Of a stretch of 64,000 nt of DNA, positions 45,127 through 53,551 are shown in pieces. This DNA comes from Bifidobacteriaceae bacterium UBA2724 (GTDB lineage Bacteria > Actinomycetota > Actinomycetes > Actinomycetales > Bifidobacteriaceae): NCBI GenBank assembly GCA_002353815.1, contig DEKK01000016.1, forward strand, positions 203,985-267,984, given 5' to 3'. The translations under genes and the position numbers were made by a program. The first letter of the stretch is position 1. Each line of letters begins with the position of its first letter. Under the pieces are notes generated by a model. It saw nothing but the letters and a program-made list of their open reading frames with translations. It made no database searches and was not told the DNA's origin.

Positions 45127-45585
45127 TTGGGGGCAATACGGGAAGCGATTCGACGATTCTGGGTTGTTGCTCCATTTCTTCTACTCGTCGCTGGGCAAGG
45201 AATGGTCTTTTTTACATTGTCGGGCCCGATAAGCATGCCAGATTACTCCTTGCATGATGGAGGAGCATGGAGTCTCGCCACAGGTCAGTGGCAAGCGCCT
45301 GTCAACGATGTGACAGATTCGGACGGCAATATCAAACATGTACAACGACTATCCGGTCCTGCGAACTTGTTTTGTGATTCGAACGGCAGACGCAATGAGT
45401 TGGTGACTGATCTGATTTATTCGCTGGTTGCGAACAATGGGAAGGACCCTGAGCGGAGTGAGCAGCACTCCGCACTCGACAGGTATTCCGCCATGTGCGA
45501 ATTTGATGGCCGCGCCAACCAATACCTACCGCTTCTTTATGTTCCTCAAGCAATCGGCATGCGACTTGCCATGGGAGAAGTCTGA
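45127..45585 (+). pseudogene. 5' fragment of a DUF2142-like membrane protein
   Basis: 152 codons from a TTG start: an N-terminal membrane helix (FWVVAPFLLLVAGQGMVFF), then an external loop with MPDYSLHDGGAWSLATGQW and NQYLPLLYVPQAIGMRLAMG, which resembles the start of DUF2142-type multipass proteins of polysaccharide regions. The frame ends right after this, whereas such proteins usually exceed 400 residues. The break falls where a minus-strand gene fragment begins (about 45580). Confidence 0.55.
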
Positions 45586-45905
45586 AGCATTCCCTGAGAG
45601 AACGGTCAGTGATTTTCCGTTGTCTTCGAGTACGAGGGCTTCAGTTGTGGTGGCTGTCTCATAGAAAGCCACGCCTTTATCGCATGCTTGATATGCCGCG
45701 TTCAGCGATTTCGCCATCTTGATCGAAGTAGGTGTGCCGGAGGGGCGTGGCGTCATTGCCGATGATTGAGTGCTTGACGCAGTGGGCTGGGCGGTTCCAT
45801 CACTCTGTTTGGGGGGAGTGCGTGAACACTAGAGCCGCGATAATGCAGACGATAATGAGGATGCCGCCAATGGCTAACCCCAATGCTTTATGATGATTCC
45901 CCCAT
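45526..45905 (-). pseudogene. Small membrane-anchored protein, two homopolymer shifts
   Basis: ATG 45905 has GAGGAG seven bases upstream, yet the frame closes after four more codons. Removing one base from the five-base run 45899-45903 gives MGNHHKALGLAIGGI and a membrane helix. Removing one from the six-base run 45811-45816 then continues HSPKQSDGTAQPTASSTQSS, a Ser/Thr linker and SLNAAYQACDKGVAFYE. The 3' end overlaps the DUF2142-like fragment antisense, so this gene is probably truncated as well. Not a known family. Confidence 0.5.
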
Positions 45906-45948
45906 GTGTTTTCTCCTCAGATGTCATTGCTGACAAAAAGGACTTTCC

Positions 45949-46128
45949 TTCCACCGCGGTATCGTGCTCCTGAGTGTCGCCATTCAGTTCGCTGTATGGA
46001 TTTGCGGATGGCTATTGGTTCGCATGGTGGAATCGAAAAGAACGGGATATCTCCGCGGTAATTTATCGGATTCGCGAATACCAATATGTATACGTGTGCC
46101 CTATACGTCATTCTCGGATCGCTCGTAA
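45949..46128 (+). pseudogene. C-terminal fragment of a membrane protein
   Basis: An open frame without start encodes a hydrophobic helix (GIVLLSVAIQFAVWICGWLL) and a short basic tail, ending in TAA at 46126. It may be the 3' end of the DUF2142-like gene begun at 45127, with the inverted fragment now between the two parts. Confidence 0.4.
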
Positions 46129-46303
46129 ACTACGTAGTGTGGTATTCCCTGTGGAATTGAAACGCGAGCGTGCCGCAAGAATGATTTCAAACCCCACTCT
46201 GTACAAACCCCACTCTGGATGCCCTTCAGGAACGTGGCGCGGTTATGATCCTCGAACTCTGTTCGCAAAGGGTTGTGGCGTCATCAAACGCATGTTTGGA
46301 TAG
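46120..46303 (+). pseudogene. C-terminal remnant of a GT2 glycosyltransferase
   Basis: The last codons read SGTWRGYDPRTLFAKGCGVI, closely matching the tail ASGVWRGYGLKTLIAKGRSF of the intact GT2 gene at 32053-33471. The preceding Lys/Arg-rich stretch also has a parallel there. No catalytic domain is left upstream. Confidence 0.5.
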
Positions 46304-46310
46304 GATGTTC

Positions 46311-46348
46311 GCTTGTGCTTGTGCTTGTGCTTGTGCTTGTGCTTGTGC
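46311..46348 (+). repeat. Hexanucleotide tandem repeat (GCTTGT)6
   Basis: Six perfect GCTTGT units plus a partial one. It lies in non-coding sequence about 190 bases before the DUF7657-type gene. Hexamer repeats are prone to copy-number change and here might alter promoter spacing. Confidence 0.9.
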
Positions 46349-46539
46349 GCGGACGCGGTTGGTGTATCGAGGTGTCAGGAAGTCCCGTTTCAATGCCCAT
46401 GTAAGGAAAACAATTTGTGGTAAAGGTGACTGCGGAGGCCCCATGCTATGGTGGGTCTGCCCATGGTGACGCAGTGCGATGAGCTCAGATTGGCTGATTG
46501 AAATCAGTGTGTTGAGATAACATTCGGAAGGGATTCGAA

Positions 46540-48894
46540 ATGGACGATAGTAAGACTGTGGCGGAATCGCAGACCGGCGCTTGTGATCCGCATTGTGGTC
46601 TTAGCCGCAAGTTGCTCCTGGTGAGATTGGCAATTTGCGTCGTTGCTTCTGTAATTCTTGCTTTTATTGCAAATAAAATCTATGTCCATTTGTCATTGGA
46701 AAGTGGATATGTAGTTGACAGCAGCAGAAGAATTACGATGCTGCGATTGATGATATTGCTCATTTGCGGGCTTGCTCTATCTATTGTTGTCGCTGGCGGC
46801 CATCAAGTAGGACGTGCACTTCATCGATGGAGATGGGGAATCGGGGGATGTTTTATAGCTTTTTGCACGATTTTCAAGCTTTCTGGTAGCTCCATCAATT
46901 CATTCTATATATGGTATGGTTCTGACAGTCCAATGAGGAACGTCGTGCTTGGATGGCCACGTACGCCTCGCACGGATGAATTTGCGGTCAACACGCTCTT
47001 TGCGTTTTCTCAGACAGAGAATGCGTTCCAGCAGAATAATCTCCTGCTCGGTGGTGTTGCCCCTACCGATGTTGCTGTAATCAAAGATGCGCCGGTATTG
47101 AGTATTGTTGAGCTGTTCAGGCCTTTCCAGTGGGGATATCTTGTCTTCGGGGCTGAGCGTGGATTGGCTTTTTATTGGTCATCTCGATTGGCTGTATTGT
47201 TCTTGGTCGGCTATGAATTTTTCCGATTGCTGTCTCAGGTATCGGGGCAAAAGGAAAATCGCGTGTTGGCTGCCGTTGGCAGTGCGCTCGTGACATTTTC
47301 GCCTCTCACACAGTGGTGGTTCGCAGTAAATAACATCGTTGAAATGCTTGTTGCGGTATTTGGCTCCATCGTGTGCTTCCATCAATACCTTAGCAACCAT
47401 CGCACATTTATCCGCTGCCTTTGGGGATTGGCAATCTGCGAATGCGCTGGGATGTTCATATGGTCTTTGTATCCTGCATGGCAAGTTCCTTTGCTGTGGG
47501 TGATTCTTATTCTTGCAATCTGGACGATGAAAGAGCATTGGGGCAAAATTCGCATGACTCGGGCGGATTGGATAGTTGCTGCGTGCCTTGTCGCAATATT
47601 TGTGGCGCTTTCCGGTGCCGTCGCATATCTGTCGAAGGATACGATATTGGCAATGCTGAATACTTCGTATCCGGGTGCGCGTCGTTCGCAAGGTGGGGAT
47701 CACACCCTAATGAAGAGGGTGTTTGGTGATATCGGCTCGCAGGTGGGCATTAGCAATCCGGATATTCCGGCAGTTGAATATTCGCGAATGCTTGATTTCT
47801 TCCCGCTGGGAATAGTGATTGCAGTAATCAATCTTATTTTTAACAAGAAAAATAAAAGAGTTGATTGGCTTTCGCTTGCTCTGTGTGTAGTAAGTGTGAT
47901 TATGTTGATATTCATCGTCATTGGCTTGCCGTCATGGTTGGCAGGGGTGACATTGCTGAATATGAGCGTTCCCAACAGGTTGTTCTTTGTGTTTGGCGTA
48001 GTGAATATCATCCTGCTGATAAGAGCAATCTCTGCCAGGACGTGGAGTCTGAAACTGCCGGGCTCGGTGTTTGTAGCATTCGTTTTTTCGGTGCTTAATA
48101 CGTGTCTTGCAGTCTATTCCTACGGTGATTTTCTTGCGCTGCCGAGGGCGAAAGATATTTCCTATGTAGTGCTGATGTTCGCTGAATCGTTGGCAATAGG
48201 AATGTTGTGCACTACGAATTTCCAAGGCTTGAAAACAAAAGCTGAGACCATGGCGGCGAAAGGCAATTCTCATACGATTGAAGATCGTCCGGAAGACCTC
48301 GCAAATGATGGGATGGCATCCGGCTGGAGGGTGCAACGCTTGACGGTCAAGGCTTCGGCAGTTGTTATTATCGCGATTGCCGCTATCTTCGGCGGAGCGA
48401 TCAATCCTGTCCAATATGGAGCGAGTGCGGTTTCTACCCAGCCTGCGATTGCTGCATTGCAACAGCTGACATCGAATGGGCACGGAATGGTGGCAGCGGT
48501 TTCCGATGATGGTGCGCCGATGAGTAGTATGCTCGCTGATTTGGTCGCTGCAAATGGTATCCCAGCAGTGAATACCGTACAAGTAACGCCCCGATGGGAA
48601 TTGTGGAAAAAGCTCGACCCGCAAGGGGAGTGCTTCGATATATATAACCGCTATGCTTTTATCAATATTTCTGCGACTGATGAAAAATCGCCATTGAAAG
48701 AACGCATTGAGAATCCTACAGGCGATCAAGTGCATGTGAAATTGACCGCTGCGGAGCTTCACAGTCTAGGTGTGACGTATGTGGTTTCAAATGATGATTT
48801 ATCGCAATATCATGATGGGGAATATCGATACGAACAAGTGTCTGAAAAGTTTGGCCCACTGTGCATATGGAAAGTGGTAAGCGACCATAATTAA
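46540..48894 (+). CDS. Large multipass membrane protein (DUF7657-type), intact paralogue
   Basis: 784 residues from ATG 46540 with GGAAGGG seven bases upstream. N-terminal helix pair, the conserved block RTDEFAVNTLFAFSQTENAF, LFRPFQWGYLVFGAERGLAFYW, about ten further helices, and a C-terminal soluble domain of about 170 residues ending LHSLGVTYVVSNDDLSQYHDGEY. Collinear with the broken copy at 23.6-26.0 kb, so the two are paralogues. Codon third positions here are rich in A/T, in contrast to the other copy, indicating foreign origin. Resembles membrane proteins of polysaccharide loci; biochemical role unknown. Confidence 0.8.
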   Translation: MDDSKTVAESQTGACDPHCGLSRKLLLVRLAICVVASVILAFIANKIYVHLSLESGYVVDSSRRITMLRLMILLICGLALSIVVAGGHQVGRALHRWRWGIGGCFIAFCTIFKLSGSSINSFYIWYGSDSPMRNVVLGWPRTPRTDEFAVNTLFAFSQTENAFQQNNLLLGGVAPTDVAVIKDAPVLSIVELFRPFQWGYLVFGAERGLAFYWSSRLAVLFLVGYEFFRLLSQVSGQKENRVLAAVGSALVTFSPLTQWWFAVNNIVEMLVAVFGSIVCFHQYLSNHRTFIRCLWGLAICECAGMFIWSLYPAWQVPLLWVILILAIWTMKEHWGKIRMTRADWIVAACLVAIFVALSGAVAYLSKDTILAMLNTSYPGARRSQGGDHTLMKRVFGDIGSQVGISNPDIPAVEYSRMLDFFPLGIVIAVINLIFNKKNKRVDWLSLALCVVSVIMLIFIVIGLPSWLAGVTLLNMSVPNRLFFVFGVVNIILLIRAISARTWSLKLPGSVFVAFVFSVLNTCLAVYSYGDFLALPRAKDISYVVLMFAESLAIGMLCTTNFQGLKTKAETMAAKGNSHTIEDRPEDLANDGMASGWRVQRLTVKASAVVIIAIAAIFGGAINPVQYGASAVSTQPAIAALQQLTSNGHGMVAAVSDDGAPMSSMLADLVAANGIPAVNTVQVTPRWELWKKLDPQGECFDIYNRYAFINISATDEKSPLKERIENPTGDQVHVKLTAAELHSLGVTYVVSNDDLSQYHDGEYRYEQVSEKFGPLCIWKVVSDHN

Positions 48895-48944
48895 TGGTAT
48901 TTCCTGAGTCGTGTGAAGGAATAGCTATGCGAAGTTGATTGCAT

Positions 48945-49082
48945 CGCGCGCAGGATCTGGTGTGCTACGGCAAGACCGGGCGTGGCAAGACGCATCTCGC
49001 GATCGGGCCGGGCGTGAAGGCGATCGACATGGGGCTGGGCATACGGTTCCGCCAGACGGCCGAGCTCAACAAGGCCCAGTAG
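48945..49082 (+). pseudogene. IS21-family istB (transposition helper ATPase) remnant fused to the rmlCD tail
   Basis: The frame RAQDLVCYGKTGRGKTHLAI continues GPGVKAIDMGLGIRFRQTAEL and ends NKAQ-stop. The first part is the Walker A region and following helix of IstB (G-K-T-G-R-G-K-T-H). The last residues are those of RmlCD, joined at the shared word GGCCGAGCTC. No istA, terminal repeats or remaining istB were seen. This is a recombination scar. Confidence 0.72.
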
Positions 49083-49116
49083 CCAGTAGCGGCCGATGTG
49101 GCTGCGGCCGCGCGCG
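49058..49116 (+). repeat. 59-bp direct repeat, right copy
   Basis: Identical to 36106-36164. Here its left edge lies within the istB remnant and its right edge in unrelated sequence, so this copy is a displaced piece of the rmlCD 3' end. Confidence 0.92.
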
Positions 49117-49178
49117 TGTCGGCTTTGCCTATGGGGTGAGGCCGGCACGGCGTTCTGACAGAGGCCGCGATATACAGA

Positions 49179-49210
49179 AAGGCCTGGTCCGCATCAGCGG
49201 GCCAGGCCTT
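49179..49210 (-). terminator. Hairpin terminator of the leftward GT2 gene
   Basis: AAGGCCTGG (49179-49187) pairs with CCAGGCCTT (49202-49210), with further pairing of CCGC and GCGG inside. It lies 58 bases beyond the GT2 stop, and the minus strand then reads TCTGTATAT, a weak T-rich end. Confidence 0.65.
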
Positions 49211-49268
49211 CATCGTGCCAGGATGTCGATTCCTGCGATCGCAGCCCGCGGCCAACCGGACGCCAGCC

Positions 49269-50336
49269 TCAGCTCTGCGGTGCGCCGCCGCCCGAGAGGA
49301 GGCCGTTGACGTCGGTGCCTCCGTTTGCAACGGGCGCGGCCTGCGGCTGGTCGGGGAACGATCCCCACTCGTCTTGCTGGGACCAGATCGCCTGGTACGG
49401 CGCGGAATACAGGATCTCTTTCTGCCGTTCGAGTTGGTCCTCCAGAAGCTTGCGCTGGATGCGCTGGAGTTCCGAGATGACCATGAGCATGACGGACAGC
49501 GCCGCGATCATGAGCAGCAGCACGCCGAGCAACAGGGACTGTGTGTGCCCGCTGTCCCCGTGGGCCATGAAGACAAGGAAGCGGATGCAGGGGATGAGCC
49601 CAAGGACGGTGAAGATGATAGTCGACCACTTGAACACCGTGTGCGCCTTGAACATGAGGTAGCTGCGCACGATGGCGCCGCCGGACTTGCCCATGTGCTC
49701 GAAGATATTCGAGAAAAGGCGGCTTTCGCGGGTCTTTGGGTTGGTCGTGATGGCGTAGCTCGTGATGGCGATGCGCTTGGCGCCGGCCTGGATGATCGTC
49801 TCCATGCAATAGCTGAATTCGGTGACGATGTTGAGCTGGAGCAGCGACTTGCGCGAATACGCGCGGAATCCCGACGCCGCATCGGGGATGTTCGTGCCGG
49901 CGGCCTTGTTGACGACCCATGACCCGAGGTGCTGCATGCGGCGCTTGAACCACGAGAATTCCTTGATGGTGGCGGTTTGTCGGTCGCCCACCACGATGTC
50001 TGCCTTGTGCTGCACGATCGGCTGCACCAGCCCGGCGATGGCGTCGGACGGGTATTGGTTGTCGCCATCCGTGTTCACCACGATGTCGGCGCCGTGCTTC
50101 AGGGCGTAATCCACACCGTCGCGGAACGCGCGCGCCAGCCCCATCGGCTTGGCATGGTGCACGAAATGCCTGACGCCGAGCTTGCGCGCGACCTCGACCG
50201 TGTTGTCCGTGCATCCGTCGTCGATGACCAGAAATTCGATCTCATCGATGCCATCGATGTGGTGGGGCATCTCTTCAAAGACCATCGGCAGAGTCTTCTC
50301 TTCGTTCAGACATGGAATTTGTATGAAGAGACGCAT
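49269..50336 (-). CDS. GT2 glycosyltransferase with C-terminal membrane helices
   Basis: 355 residues; start MRLFIQIPCLNEEKTLPMVF, with AAGGT upstream. The GT-A domain carries FLVIDDGCTDNTVEVAR and VVNTDGDNQYPSDAI with the metal-binding Asp triad, then VVGDRQT and ASGFRAYSRKS. Two membrane helices (about 238-260 and 272-292) are followed by a hydrophilic tail rich in Gln/Glu and Gly/Pro. Belongs to the polyprenyl-phosphate transferase/GtrB-like class and likely charges a lipid carrier. It is divergent from rmlA (114-base gap). Confidence 0.88.
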   Translation of the reverse strand: MRLFIQIPCLNEEKTLPMVFEEMPHHIDGIDEIEFLVIDDGCTDNTVEVARKLGVRHFVHHAKPMGLARAFRDGVDYALKHGADIVVNTDGDNQYPSDAIAGLVQPIVQHKADIVVGDRQTATIKEFSWFKRRMQHLGSWVVNKAAGTNIPDAASGFRAYSRKSLLQLNIVTEFSYCMETIIQAGAKRIAITSYAITTNPKTRESRLFSNIFEHMGKSGGAIVRSYLMFKAHTVFKWSTIIFTVLGLIPCIRFLVFMAHGDSGHTQSLLLGVLLLMIAALSVMLMVISELQRIQRKLLEDQLERQKEILYSAPYQAIWSQQDEWGSFPDQPQAAPVANGGTDVNGLLSGGGAPQS

Positions 50337-50450
50337 GTTTCACCTTAATGTGGTGTCGGATAAGAGTATTTTGGTTCTCGGCTTTTAAATGATAGTGAAT
50401 GTGTCGAACATTCATCGCGAAGTTCTCCATGATTGATGCGAAAGGCTGAC

Positions 50451-51341
50451 ATGAAGGGAATAATTCTCGCAGGTGGCTCTGGGACTCGTCTGTATCCGCT
50501 CACCACTGTGACGTCCAAACAGCTGCTGCCGGTTTATGACAAGCCGATGATATATTACCCGTTGAGCGTGCTCATGATGGCGGGAATCCGTGACGTGCTC
50601 ATCATCTCCACACCCGTCGATTTGCCGAACTTCGAGCGTCTTCTCGGCGACGGCAGCCAGTACGGCATCTCGCTGAGCTACCAGGTGCAGCCCAGCCCCG
50701 ACGGCCTGGCCCAGGCATTCCTGCTCGGCGAGGACTTCATCGACGGCGACTCCTGCGCACTGGTGCTCGGCGACAACATCTTCTACGGCAACGGTCTGAG
50801 CAAGATCCTCACGCGCGCCACGCAGGTGACCAATGGCGCCACGGTGTTCGGGTACTACGTCGACGACCCCGAGCGCTACGGCGTGGTGGAATTCGACGAC
50901 GACAAGAAGGTCGTCTCCATCGAAGAGAAGCCGCAGCACCCCGCTTCCAACTACGCGGTCACCGGACTCTATTTCTATGACAACCGCGTGGTGGATTTCG
51001 CCAAGCAGGTGAAGCCGTCCGCCCGTGGCGAGCTGGAGATCACCGACCTCAACAAGATGTATCTCGCCGACGGTTCGCTCAACGTCGTCACCCTGGGGCG
51101 CGGTTACGCCTGGCTCGACACCGGCACCATGGACTCCCTGTACGAGGCCGGCGAGTTCGTGCGCACCGTCGAACGCGCACAGGGGCTGCCGATCTCGGTG
51201 CTCGAAGAGATCGGATACGAAAACGGCTGGATTTCGCGCGACAAGCTCGTCGAAGCCGCCGAGAAGTATGGCAAGTCCAACTACGGCAGGCACCTCAGGC
51301 AGGTCGCCGAAAACCGCGTCATCTCGAAGCCGGACGACTGA
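50451..51341 (+). CDS. rmlA: Glucose-1-phosphate thymidylyltransferase
   Basis: 296-residue enzyme for the first step of dTDP-L-rhamnose synthesis (dTTP plus glucose-1-phosphate). ATG 50451 has AAAGG five bases upstream. Motifs: MKGIILAGGSGTRLYPLTTV, SKQLLPVYDKPMIYYPLS, SPDGLAQAFLLGEDFI, LVLGDNIFYGNGLSK, VVSIEEKPQHPASNYAVTGL and RGELEITDLNKMYL. Complete N-terminus, unlike the second copy at 36.2 kb, so it presumably supplies the pathway. First gene of a likely operon with the rhamnan protein and ABC exporter. Confidence 0.95.
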   Translation: MKGIILAGGSGTRLYPLTTVTSKQLLPVYDKPMIYYPLSVLMMAGIRDVLIISTPVDLPNFERLLGDGSQYGISLSYQVQPSPDGLAQAFLLGEDFIDGDSCALVLGDNIFYGNGLSKILTRATQVTNGATVFGYYVDDPERYGVVEFDDDKKVVSIEEKPQHPASNYAVTGLYFYDNRVVDFAKQVKPSARGELEITDLNKMYLADGSLNVVTLGRGYAWLDTGTMDSLYEAGEFVRTVERAQGLPISVLEEIGYENGWISRDKLVEAAEKYGKSNYGRHLRQVAENRVISKPDD

Positions 51342-51477
51342 TCCGGCAGGCCCGACTGATCCGGCCGGCCGAGACGTTTGCACAGGGTGTGCAGGCGCGG
51401 CTCTGGCGCGCTAAGGTGGACAGACGCCGCACACGGCACAGAAGCGTGGAAACCGCATCGGAATCGAAAAGGAACGT

Positions 51478-53514
51478 ATGACGCAGCACGAAGACAAGAC
51501 GATTGATGCCGGTTCGACGAACCGACTGGCGATTTTCTGTTTCTATGACGCGGCCGGCCACGCCGATGCCTATGTCAGGACCTTTCTTGACGGGCTGGTG
51601 CCTTACGTCAAGCGGCTTGTGATTGTGTCGAACGGCCACGTTGATGCCGAGACGTGCGATATGTTCGCGCAGTTCACCCCGCATGTCATCGAGCGGGAAA
51701 ACAAAGGTCTGGATGCCGCGGCGTACCGCCAGGTGCTACTGTCCATCGGCTGGGACCAGCTCGAACGCTTCGACGAGGTCATCTGCTGCAACGACACGTG
51801 CTTCGGTCCGGTGTATCCGTTCGAGGAGATGTTCGACGCCATGGCGAAGCGCCCCGTGGATTTCTGGGGCGTGACCGCGCATGCCGATGAAATAGATCCC
51901 GGCCTGCCGAAGCCGATTCCCGCCCACATCCAGGCGTATTGGCATGCCTACAGGCATTCCCTCGTCGTGTCACCAGCTTTCCACGAGTATTGGGAGAACC
52001 TCGTTGTGCCGGATGGATACGTACAAAATACCCTGACTCACGAGATTCCGTTCACCAAGCATTTCGCCGACCTGGGATTCACCTGGGACACCTACGTCGA
52101 CTACCACAAGTACGAACCCTTCACCCCCTACGCGCTGCTTGACATGCCCATGCAAGTCGTGCGTGACGACCACTGCCCGCTGGTGAAACGCAGGGTGTTC
52201 CGCACGCCGCTCATGTCGGCGCTCAAGCATACTGCGGGGCGGGGCGCCAAAGAGTTGTATGACTACCTGTTCCGGCACACGGATTACGACACCAGCCTCA
52301 TCTGGGATTCTCTGCTGCGTACCGAGAATGTCGCCGATCTGCAGCAGACGCTGCATCTCGACTATGTGCTGCCGTCGCGCGCATCTAACCCCCATGCGTA
52401 CGAATGCGGCAAAAAGCGGCCGCGACCCGTGCGCAGCGCGTTCATCTATCACATTTTCTTCCTCGATATGCTGGACGATACGCTGCGCTACTTCGCCAAC
52501 ATCCCCGAGAAAACCGATGCGTACATCACCACGAACGCCGACAAAATCGACGCGATCCGCGCGGCGCTTGACAGTCATGGCATCACGCGTCCGGTCACGT
52601 TCATCCCCGTCGAAAACCGAGGCCGCGATGTCTCCGCGCTGCTCGTCGCCTCCCGTGACGTGGTGCTGTCGGGCAAATACGACGTCATCGGCTTTGCGCA
52701 TGACAAGAAGTCGGCGCAGAACACCGCAGAACTTGGGCGCGCCGGCACCGAGGCCCTGGGCTTCGAAAACAAGCTCATGGAAAACACCCTCGGCAGCGAG
52801 GAATATGTGCGCAACATCCTGACTCTGTTTACCGATAACGAACGGTTGGGGTTGCTGAGCCCGCCGGTGCCCACGCATTCGGTGTACTTCCATGTGACGC
52901 GTCCCACGGACTGGGGCCCGAATTTCAATGCCACCGGTGCGCTGCTCGACAAGCTTGGCGTCCATGTGCCGATTGACCCCAGGAAACGCACGGTGAGCGC
53001 CATCGGCTCCTGCTATTGGTTCCGGGTGGATGCTCTTCGTCCGCTTTTCGAATATGGGTGGACCTATGCAGACTTCTTGCCCGAAGGCCAGATGAGCGGC
53101 GACGGCACCATCTCGCATGCCATCGAACGTGCCAATGGCTACGTGGCGCAATCACGGGGCTATTACCCCGCATGGGTGATGACCGACGATTACGCGCGCA
53201 CAGAGGTGGGGATGCTCGATACAATCCTCACTGAGATGATGGGCGCCATGCCCGCCCATAGCATTGGAACCACGCCATCGGGAATCGTCCTTCACCAGCA
53301 TCTGCCGCTTCGCGTGGTGGATTCGGGATATGCCATTGCGTCAACCGGAGCGAATTGGATCTGGTCCCATTCCGTTGGGAAGCTTCCCGATGCGATCTCG
53401 GCCCCGCTCAACAGAAAGAAGGCGACGGTGGATGCACGGATCTCGGTTGTGCTGCATTCTGCCCGGGACATGGCGCTCTCTGTCTATCGGAGGCTGAGGA
53501 ACTCCAGACATTAA
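51478..53514 (+). CDS. RgpF-like rhamnan synthesis protein
   Basis: 678 residues from ATG 51478 (AAAAGGAA upstream). Matches the rhamnan synthesis protein F family: LAIFCFYDAAGHADAYVRTF, LVIVSNG, ENKGLDAAAYRQVL, CCNDTCFGPVYPFEEMF, DFWGVTAH, then in the second half SAFIYHIFFLDML, PVENRGRDVSALLV, GFAHDKKS and CYWFRVDALRPLF. Two related transferase-like halves, no membrane segment. Expected to extend or branch a rhamnose polymer at the inner face of the membrane, using dTDP-rhamnose from the Rml enzymes. Lies between rmlA and wzm. Confidence 0.88.
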   Translation: MTQHEDKTIDAGSTNRLAIFCFYDAAGHADAYVRTFLDGLVPYVKRLVIVSNGHVDAETCDMFAQFTPHVIERENKGLDAAAYRQVLLSIGWDQLERFDEVICCNDTCFGPVYPFEEMFDAMAKRPVDFWGVTAHADEIDPGLPKPIPAHIQAYWHAYRHSLVVSPAFHEYWENLVVPDGYVQNTLTHEIPFTKHFADLGFTWDTYVDYHKYEPFTPYALLDMPMQVVRDDHCPLVKRRVFRTPLMSALKHTAGRGAKELYDYLFRHTDYDTSLIWDSLLRTENVADLQQTLHLDYVLPSRASNPHAYECGKKRPRPVRSAFIYHIFFLDMLDDTLRYFANIPEKTDAYITTNADKIDAIRAALDSHGITRPVTFIPVENRGRDVSALLVASRDVVLSGKYDVIGFAHDKKSAQNTAELGRAGTEALGFENKLMENTLGSEEYVRNILTLFTDNERLGLLSPPVPTHSVYFHVTRPTDWGPNFNATGALLDKLGVHVPIDPRKRTVSAIGSCYWFRVDALRPLFEYGWTYADFLPEGQMSGDGTISHAIERANGYVAQSRGYYPAWVMTDDYARTEVGMLDTILTEMMGAMPAHSIGTTPSGIVLHQHLPLRVVDSGYAIASTGANWIWSHSVGKLPDAISAPLNRKKATVDARISVVLHSARDMALSVYRRLRNSRH

Positions 53515-53551
53515 CTATTGTGGACATACGACTGATAGATAGGATGAGGAT

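Noticed and set aside
46245..46469. Open frame translating the hexamer repeat (Ala-Cys repeats)
   Set aside because: No ribosome site, no similarity and opposite-strand frames equally open; the repeat itself explains the missing stops.
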